Source of the DNA: Clostridiales bacterium UBA4644
GTDB lineage: Bacteria > Bacillota > Clostridia > Oscillospirales > Butyricicoccaceae
NCBI GenBank assembly: GCA_002405755.1
Contig: DHMK01000014.1
Coordinates: 12,770-48,833 of the forward strand
Direction: 5' to 3'
Length of the DNA: 36,064 nt
A program made the translations under genes and the position numbers. Positions 31,466 through 36,064 of this stretch are shown one piece after another. Position 1 is the stretch's first letter, and each line of letters begins with the position of its first letter. A model generated the notes under the pieces. The model was given only the letters and a program-made list of their open reading frames with translations, did not search any database and was not told the origin of the DNA.

Positions 31466-32476
31466 TTACGCCGCCTCCTTTCCGGAGCGCTTCTTTTCCC
31501 GCTGCCGCTCGGCGATCCGCGCAGGGTGCAGCGATCCTGCCAGCGCGCGGAGCTTCGGATTGTTGGTCACCAGCATCACCAGGATCAGCACCACGGCATA
31601 GACCAGCATCCGGTAATCCGCAAACTCCCGCATGGCCTCCGGCAGCGCCTGCAGCACCACCGCAGCCACAATGGAGCCGGGGACGCTGCCCATGCCGCCC
31701 AGCACCACGATGACCAGGATCTCAATGGACATATTATAGTCAAAGGCCGCGGCCTTTACATTGGCGAAGCAGTGGCCGTAAAGCGCGCCGGCCGCGCCGG
31801 CAAAGAAGGCAGACAGCATGAAGACCGTCAGCTTATAGCGGGTCACATTGATGCCCACGCTTTCTGCGGCGATGCGGTTGTCCCGGATGGCCATGATGGC
31901 CCGGCCGTGCTTGGAGCGCTTCAGATGCATCATCACCAGCACCGTCAGCAGCACCAGCGCCGCGCCATAGGGCAGCAGCGTGGCCGCCTTGGAATAGATG
32001 GCGCCGGTATCCAGGCCCAGAGCGCCGCCGGTAACGTTCAGATTCGTGATGATGTTCTTCACGATCTCACCGCAGGCCAGCGTTACGATGGCCAGATAGT
32101 CGCCCTTCAGCCGCAGGGCCGGCAGGCCCACCAGAAGGCCGAACAGCGCCGCGACAAGGCCGCCTAGCAGCATGGAAAGAGGCAGCCGCACCACCAGCGG
32201 CAGGCTGCCGCTGAGGGCGATGGACAGCAGACAGCCGCTGAACAGGCCCACGGACATGAAGCCCGCATGGCCCAGGGAAAGCTCGCCCAGCAGGCCGACC
32301 ACCAGATTCAGCGAGACGGCCAGCACGATATAAACAGAGATGGGCAGCAGCATATTGGAGACCTGGCGGGTCAGGTGGCCGCCGCTGAGCAGCAGCCCCA
32401 CCGCCAGAAACGCGGCGGCGGTGAGGGCGAAGGTCGCAAGATCGCCTGCGCCCCGGAGCTTTTTTCTTTTTGCCAT
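31466..32476 (-). CDS. livM: Branched-chain amino acid ABC transporter permease LivM
   Basis: A 336-residue permease with about eight to ten hydrophobic helices. SLNLVVGLLGELSLGHAGF is the family signature, and RAIRDNRIAAESVGIN-like text (MAIRDNRIAAESVGI) is the cytoplasmic coupling loop to the ATPases. A basic C-terminal tail follows. Five bases separate it from livH. Confidence 0.95.
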   Translation of the reverse strand: MAKRKKLRGAGDLATFALTAAAFLAVGLLLSGGHLTRQVSNMLLPISVYIVLAVSLNLVVGLLGELSLGHAGFMSVGLFSGCLLSIALSGSLPLVVRLPLSMLLGGLVAALFGLLVGLPALRLKGDYLAIVTLACGEIVKNIITNLNVTGGALGLDTGAIYSKAATLLPYGAALVLLTVLVMMHLKRSKHGRAIMAIRDNRIAAESVGINVTRYKLTVFMLSAFFAGAAGALYGHCFANVKAAAFDYNMSIEILVIVVLGGMGSVPGSIVAAVVLQALPEAMREFADYRMLVYAVVLILVMLVTNNPKLRALAGSLHPARIAERQREKKRSGKEAA

Positions 32477-32481
32477 AGCCG

Positions 32482-33360
32482 TTACACCTTCTCGCTGATT
32501 TTTTTGCCCAGCAGACCCGTGGGCCGGACCACCAGCACCAGCACCAGCACGCCGAAGACGATGGCGTCGGCCCAGAGGGTGGAGATATAGGTCTTGGAAA
32601 GCTGCTCAATGAGACCCAGCAGGATGCCGCCCAGCATGGCTCCGGGAATGGAGCCGATGCCGCCGAATACGGCCGCGGTAAAGGCCTTGATGCCGGGCAT
32701 GGCGCCGGTGGTGGGCTTGATATAGACGTAGGACATTCCGTAGAAGATGCTGGCAAAGGCGGCCAGCGCCGAGCCGATGACAAAGGTCAGGGTGATGGTA
32801 CGGTTGACGCTAATGCCCATCAGCGAGGCCGCCGCCTTATCCTCCGAGACGGCCCGCATGGCCTTGCCCAGCTTGGTCTTGTTGATGAACAGCGTCAGCC
32901 CCACCATGATGAGCGCGGTGGTGGCCAGCGTGAGAAGCGTGATGCCGCTCACCGTCACCGCGCCCAGCCGCAGCTCGGGCAGCGTCACCAGCGTGGGATA
33001 GGCCTTCTGCTGGGAGCCGAAGATCAGCAGCGCCAGATTCTGCAGCAGATAGCTGACGCCGATGGCCGTGATCAATACGCTCAGGGCCGGCGCCTGCCGC
33101 AGGGGCTTATAGGCAAAATGCTCGATGGTCATGCCCAGAAGGGCGCATACAGCCACACTGAGCACAATGGCGATCACCGGCGGCAGGCCAAGCTGCGTCA
33201 CAGTCACAATGCCGGCATAAGCGCCGATCATGATGATATCGCCATGGGCGAAGTTCAGCATCTTTGCGATGCCGTAGACCATGGTATAGCCCAGAGCGAT
33301 GAGGGCATAGATGCTGCCAAGGCTCAGGCCGCTGATCAGGGTCTGGATCAGTTTGATCAT
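32482..33360 (-). CDS. livH: Branched-chain amino acid ABC transporter permease LivH
   Basis: A 292-residue permease with about eight hydrophobic helices. The N-terminal GLSLGSIYALIALGYTMVYG and the coupling loop RAVSEDKAAASLMGI are typical of LivH. The frame is open 20 codons further upstream, but the ATG at 33360 has GGAAGGA at good spacing and places the first helix at the usual distance from the start; the upstream stretch contains the intercistronic hairpin. Confidence 0.94.
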   Translation of the reverse strand: MIKLIQTLISGLSLGSIYALIALGYTMVYGIAKMLNFAHGDIIMIGAYAGIVTVTQLGLPPVIAIVLSVAVCALLGMTIEHFAYKPLRQAPALSVLITAIGVSYLLQNLALLIFGSQQKAYPTLVTLPELRLGAVTVSGITLLTLATTALIMVGLTLFINKTKLGKAMRAVSEDKAAASLMGISVNRTITLTFVIGSALAAFASIFYGMSYVYIKPTTGAMPGIKAFTAAVFGGIGSIPGAMLGGILLGLIEQLSKTYISTLWADAIVFGVLVLVLVVRPTGLLGKKISEKV

Positions 33361-33382
33361 AATGAGATCCTTCCTTCCGGGC

Positions 33383-33425
33383 GCGCATATGCCCCGAGGA
33401 CCCGAAGGCCCCGGAGGCATCGCGC
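33383..33425 (-). other. Intercistronic hairpin between livJ and livH
   Basis: On the minus strand a 14-position stem with one mismatch (33407-33420 with 33389-33402) and a TTCG tetraloop, flanked by GCGC on both sides; no T run follows. Likely an mRNA-stabilising or partial-attenuation element that raises livJ over the membrane genes. Confidence 0.6.
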
Positions 33426-33459
33426 AGATGATAAGAGGGGAAAAGAGAGAAGCTGCAGG

Positions 33460-34659
33460 TTACTTTGCGAAGGTGGTGCCCACGCCGTCGTGGTAGAGGA
33501 TGGCGCTGGCCGCCTTCTGGGTGTTGCCATCGGCCGTCCAGGTCATGGTGCCGGTAACGCCCTCCACGGTGATCTGGGTCATGGCCTGGGCCAGCGCCGT
33601 GCCGGACACATCGCCGCCGGTCTTTTCCACAGCGGCCTTCACGGCATAAACGGCATCGTAGCCGTCGGCGGCGAACTGATCGGGAGTCTCGTTGTTATAA
33701 GCGGCCTTGTAGGCGCTGACGAAGGCCTGGACCTTTTCGTCGGTGGAATCGGCGGCAAAGGGCGTGAGCATCAGCACGTTGTCCGCGATGGAGGGATCCT
33801 GCTCCACCTTGCCCAGGATGCCGTCCAGACCATCGGCGCCGAAGAAGTAAACGTCATCGGCAAACTTGCCCTTGGCCTGGGTCAGGAAGGTGGAAGCCTC
33901 TTCCGCGTAGATGGGGATAAAGACGACCTTGACGCCGGAAGCGACCAGCGCGTCAATCTGGGTGGAAAAGTCGGTGGCAGTGGTGGTGGTGAAGGTCTGG
34001 GTCTCCTTGATGGTCAGGTTCAGCTCCGCGGCCTTTTCCACAAAGGCGTTGTAGAGACCCACAGAATAGTCATAGTCGCTCTCGTAGAGGATGCCCACCT
34101 CGGTGGCCAGCTGATTGTCGCTGATATATTCCGCAGCGGCCGCGCCCTGATAGGAATCGTAGAAGCAGACGCGGAAGGCCTTGTCGTTGCCGTCAATGCA
34201 CTTGTCGTTGGAGCCGGAGGGGGTCAGCAGCAGGATATCGTCATCCCGGGCCGCCGCTGTGACAGAGGCCATCTCGCCGGAGAAGACCGTGCCCAGAGAG
34301 ATCTGCATCCCATCGTCCATCAGCTTGCCGTAAGCGTTGACTGCGCTCTCCGGATCACCCTGGGAATCCTGAAACTCCAGGGTCAGCTGCTTGCCGCAGA
34401 CGCCGCCGGCCTGGTTGATCTCCTCCACGGCCAGATTTGCGCCGTTCTGAACGGACAGACCGTAGTTGGCATAGCCGCCGGTGAGGGGGCCGATGCAGCC
34501 CAGCTTCAGGACATCGTCGGCGGTCTGAGCGCCGTTGCCGTCGTTGTTATTACTCGTGTTGTTGTTGTTGTTGTTGTTGTTTGCGTTGTTCTGTCCGCAG
34601 GCAGCCAGGACAAATACCATGGCCGCAGCGAGGACCGCACACAATACTTTCTTTTTCAT
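33460..34659 (-). CDS. livJ: Branched-chain amino acid binding lipoprotein LivJ
   Basis: A 399-residue extracellular binding protein of the Leu/Ile/Val receptor family. A lipoprotein signal ends in LAAC with lipidated C21. An asparagine-rich linker follows (about 23-45, mostly Asn). The two-lobed binding domain starts LKLGCIGPLTGGYANYG and continues with AVEEINQAGGV. I chose the ATG at 34659 with AAAGGAG upstream; an open frame 17 codons longer would run into the promoter region. First gene of livJHMGF. Confidence 0.94.
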   Translation of the reverse strand: MKKKVLCAVLAAAMVFVLAACGQNNANNNNNNNNTSNNNDGNGAQTADDVLKLGCIGPLTGGYANYGLSVQNGANLAVEEINQAGGVCGKQLTLEFQDSQGDPESAVNAYGKLMDDGMQISLGTVFSGEMASVTAAARDDDILLLTPSGSNDKCIDGNDKAFRVCFYDSYQGAAAAEYISDNQLATEVGILYESDYDYSVGLYNAFVEKAAELNLTIKETQTFTTTTATDFSTQIDALVASGVKVVFIPIYAEEASTFLTQAKGKFADDVYFFGADGLDGILGKVEQDPSIADNVLMLTPFAADSTDEKVQAFVSAYKAAYNNETPDQFAADGYDAVYAVKAAVEKTGGDVSGTALAQAMTQITVEGVTGTMTWTADGNTQKAASAILYHDGVGTTFAK

Positions 34660-34708
34660 GGTTCCGTTCTCCTTTGCTTCATAAAATAATTTCATGTGTA
34701 GTATATAC

Positions 34709-34741
34709 AAAAAAGCGGCTCCGCCTTCCCGGCGGAACCGC
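34709..34741 (-). terminator. Terminator of the small membrane protein gene
   Basis: On the minus strand GCGGTTCCGCC pairs with GGCGGAGCCGC (one G-U pair), loop GGGAA, followed by TTTTTT. The liv operon promoter must lie between here and livJ, in an AT-rich stretch with TATACT and TTATTTTAT, but the exact boxes are not clear. Confidence 0.9.
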
Positions 34742-34758
34742 TCTACTGTATCAATGGA

Positions 34759-35022
34759 TCATTTTGCCAACAGTAAGCTCTTCCGACCAGGGGTTTTGTT
34801 CCAGACCAGCGTAATAATATACAGGCCGACCAGGATCAGCGCCAGTACCAGAACAGACAGGCGCAGGTGAAAGATCATGCAAATAGAAATGGACGCCAGA
34901 AGCATGGCGTCCATCAGCAGGAAAAAGCGGGCGGAGGAAGCGCAGCAGCAAGAAGCCTCCGCACACTGGGCAGAAGCAGAGCAGGTCTTTGCATTGCAGG
35001 CTTTTTCAACAAAACGCTTCAT
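34759..35022 (-). CDS. Small cysteine-rich membrane protein, function unknown
   Basis: An 87-residue protein I do not recognise. The N-terminal 30 residues hold six cysteines (9, 14, 20, 25, 26, 27), including a CCC triplet. Two hydrophobic segments follow (about 33-51 with a seventh cysteine, and 56-74), then a basic tail WNKTPGRKSLLLAK. It looks like a membrane hairpin with a cysteine-rich cap. I chose the ATG at 35022 because AAGGAGG lies upstream and a near-consensus promoter precedes it; the open frame 25 codons further would include the promoter's downstream region. It has its own promoter and terminator, so it is very likely a real gene. Metal or redox function is only a possibility. 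Confidence 0.75.
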   Translation of the reverse strand: MKRFVEKACNAKTCSASAQCAEASCCCASSARFFLLMDAMLLASISICMIFHLRLSVLVLALILVGLYIITLVWNKTPGRKSLLLAK

Positions 35023-35068
35023 GCTTCCGTCCTCCTTCCGAAAAAACTGTTTCAAAAATGATGGTGCT

Positions 35069-35097
35069 ATTGTAGCGCCGTTGATGCGGAAAGTCAA
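35069..35097 (-). promoter_or_regulatory. Promoter of the small membrane protein gene
   Basis: On the minus strand TTGACT (35092-35097), a 17-bp spacer and TACAAT (35069-35074), 46 bp before the start. Confidence 0.8.
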
Positions 35098-35185
35098 TGT
35101 GCAAGCTCAACGAAACTTCGGCAAGGCTCCCTTTCGTTTTATATGATATTTTATACAGCGCCATGCAAGGCCTCTGCGAAAAAGG

Positions 35186-35214
35186 AAAAAGCCCCGGCTC
35201 CGAAGAGCCGGGGC
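35186..35214 (-). terminator. Terminator of hsp20
   Basis: On the minus strand a perfect 10-bp stem GCCCCGGCTC/GAGCCGGGGC with a TTCG tetraloop, followed by TTTTTCC, 15 bp after the stop. Confidence 0.92.
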
Positions 35215-35229
35215 AGACCGGTCAGGCGG

Positions 35230-35673
35230 TCATTCGATGGTGACGGAAGAGCTTTCCGGCAGCTGCTTCTGGGCAGCCTTGGGGACAGACAGCCGCAGGA
35301 TACCGTCCTCATACCGGGCGCTGATGTTCTCCGGCCGCACCTCGCGGCCTACATAGAAGGTCCTGCTGCAGGCGCCGGCATAGCGCTCCTGCCGGATGTA
35401 CTTGCCCTTCTTGTCGCTTTCATCCTTATCCACGCCCTTGGCGGCGCTGATGGTCAGATAGCCGTCCTTCAGCTCTACGCTGACCTCGTCCTTCTTGAAG
35501 CCGGGCAGATCGATATCCAGCTCATAGGAGCTTTCGTTTTCCCGCACATCGGTCTTCATCAGGTTCTTGCCGTGCTTGCCGTAAAGGACATTGCGGGTCT
35601 GAGGAACCATCATGTCAAAGGGATCAGAGAAAAAGTCTTCAAAAAGGTTTTCGCCAAAGATGCTGGGCAACAT
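35230..35673 (-). CDS. Hsp20 family small heat-shock protein
   Basis: A 147-residue ATP-independent holdase chaperone. A short N-terminal arm with FEDFFSDPFD precedes the alpha-crystallin domain (about 38-137), which begins MKTDVRENESSYELDIDLPG and ends ARYEDGILRLSVPK. A C-terminal tail follows without a clear IxI motif (it ends SSVTIE, where VTI may serve). GGAGGA precedes the start. It is monocistronic, with a CIRCE operator at its promoter, so HrcA control is expected. Confidence 0.95.
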   Translation of the reverse strand: MLPSIFGENLFEDFFSDPFDMMVPQTRNVLYGKHGKNLMKTDVRENESSYELDIDLPGFKKDEVSVELKDGYLTISAAKGVDKDESDKKGKYIRQERYAGACSRTFYVGREVRPENISARYEDGILRLSVPKAAQKQLPESSSVTIE

Positions 35674-35701
35674 AATTCATTCCTCCGTTTCAATTTGGTC
35701 T

Positions 35702-35729
35702 CCGCCGGGGGAAGCCTTCCCTGCGGCGG
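35702..35729 (-). other. Hairpin in the hsp20 5' leader
   Basis: CCGCCG and CGGCGG arms enclose an inner AGGGAAG/CTTCCC stem, 28 bp before the hsp20 start and close to its ribosome site. The transcribed leader is about 120 nt. It might modulate translation, but it is not a recognised RNA thermometer. Confidence 0.4.
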
Positions 35730-35799
35730 CAGGTGATCGAATATTATTTGTTCGTTCTCTTCCGGGGGATCCTTGCGTCCCTCTCTTAAGAACAGCTTC

Positions 35800-35841
35800 A
35801 GTATACCACGGTTTTTAGCACTGTCAACAGGAGAGTGCTAA
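35800..35841 (-). promoter_or_regulatory. hsp20 promoter with CIRCE operator
   Basis: On the minus strand TTGACA (35822-35827), a 16-bp spacer and TATACT (35800-35805). The CIRCE inverted repeat spans 35815-35841: TTAGCACTG, nine bases, GAGTGCTAA. Only the innermost base of the left arm departs from consensus TTAGCACTC. It covers the -35 box, as expected for HrcA repression. Confidence 0.92.
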
Positions 35842-35910
35842 CGTTCATAAATGTCATACAATCTGTTTACAAATCATCCGATTTTTTGCCGCCGCGCCTG
35901 CGAAAGCCGA

Positions 35911-35939
35911 TTGACAAACTACCGTTAGGAAGCTATAAT
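35911..35939 (+). promoter_or_regulatory. Consensus promoter of the tetR gene
   Basis: TTGACA (35911-35916), a 17-bp spacer and TATAAT (35934-35939): a full match to the sigma-A consensus, 34 bp before the start. Confidence 0.9.
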
Positions 35940-35973
35940 AAAGAAAACCGGCAGAAGGGAGGCGGGAGGCCGC

Positions 35974-36064
35974 ATGGAAAAAAGCAATACCCGCCGGCAT
36001 ATCCTGCAAGCCGCTCTGGAACTGTTTTCCACCCGGGGCTTTGAGGCCACCTCGGTCTCGCAGC
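35974..36064 (+). CDS. TetR family regulator, 3' end cut by window
   Basis: Only 30 residues are visible, but they show the start of a TetR N-terminal helix-turn-helix: MEKSNTRRHILQAALELF then STRGFEATSVSQ. GGGAGGC precedes the ATG. It is divergent from hsp20 and has a perfect consensus promoter, which usually means that the promoter is held down by a repressor, possibly its own product. Target genes are outside the window. Confidence 0.85.
   Translation, partial: MEKSNTRRHILQAALELFSTRGFEATSVSQ

Overview
The window is a GC-rich chromosomal segment from a bacterium of the class Clostridia, most likely an Oscillospiraceae-type gut anaerobe. This is inferred from family resemblance (a clostridial-type glutamate dehydrogenase, formate-tetrahydrofolate ligase, T-box control of tRNA synthetases, a CIRCE-controlled Hsp20, a zapA/U32 peptidase pair), not from a database search. 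Genes are tightly packed. No phage, insertion sequence, CRISPR array or integrase was seen. Both ends are cut inside genes: glutamate dehydrogenase on the left and a TetR regulator on the right.

Left part (1-14,007). The 3' part of glutamate dehydrogenase faces a KdpDE-like two-component pair. Next, on the minus strand, come a DegV fatty-acid-binding protein and formate-tetrahydrofolate ligase. Divergent from these is a two-gene operon of a CYTH (triphosphate tunnel) protein and a membrane DUF3810 zinc-peptidase-like protein. A polar amino acid ABC transporter (binding lipoprotein, permease, ATPase) follows, preceded by two near-identical promoters about 330 bp apart. A lipoprotein of unknown function is divergent from a DUF4392-DUF1445 fusion protein, a probable D-glutamate cyclase whose two domains are in the opposite order to my recollection of the human enzyme.

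Middle (14,008-29,220). A tRNA-Thr(CGU) precedes a long envelope and division cluster: zapA, U32 peptidase, dut, maf, mreC, mreD, PBP2 (mrdA). Then come minD and mgsA. The usual neighbours mreB, minC, minE and rodA are absent from this locus. A T-box leader with an aspartate specifier controls hisS-aspS, followed by rnhA and a PhzF-family gene. An iscS-iscU pair for iron-sulfur cluster assembly comes next.

Right part (29,221-36,064). A 235-bp run of seven consecutive hairpins with repeated ends separates iscU from a convergent heavy-metal-binding (HMA) protein. A complete branched-chain amino acid ABC operon (livJ-H-M-G-F) runs on the minus strand. It is preceded by a small cysteine-rich two-helix membrane protein, an Hsp20 chaperone under a CIRCE operator, and a divergent TetR regulator with a consensus promoter.

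Nothing here is a clear undescribed defence or mobile system. The items most worth a second look are the domain-swapped D-glutamate cyclase, the solitary MinD, the hairpin array, the CYTH/metallopeptidase pair, the Cys-rich membrane peptide and the Cys/His-tailed IscU.
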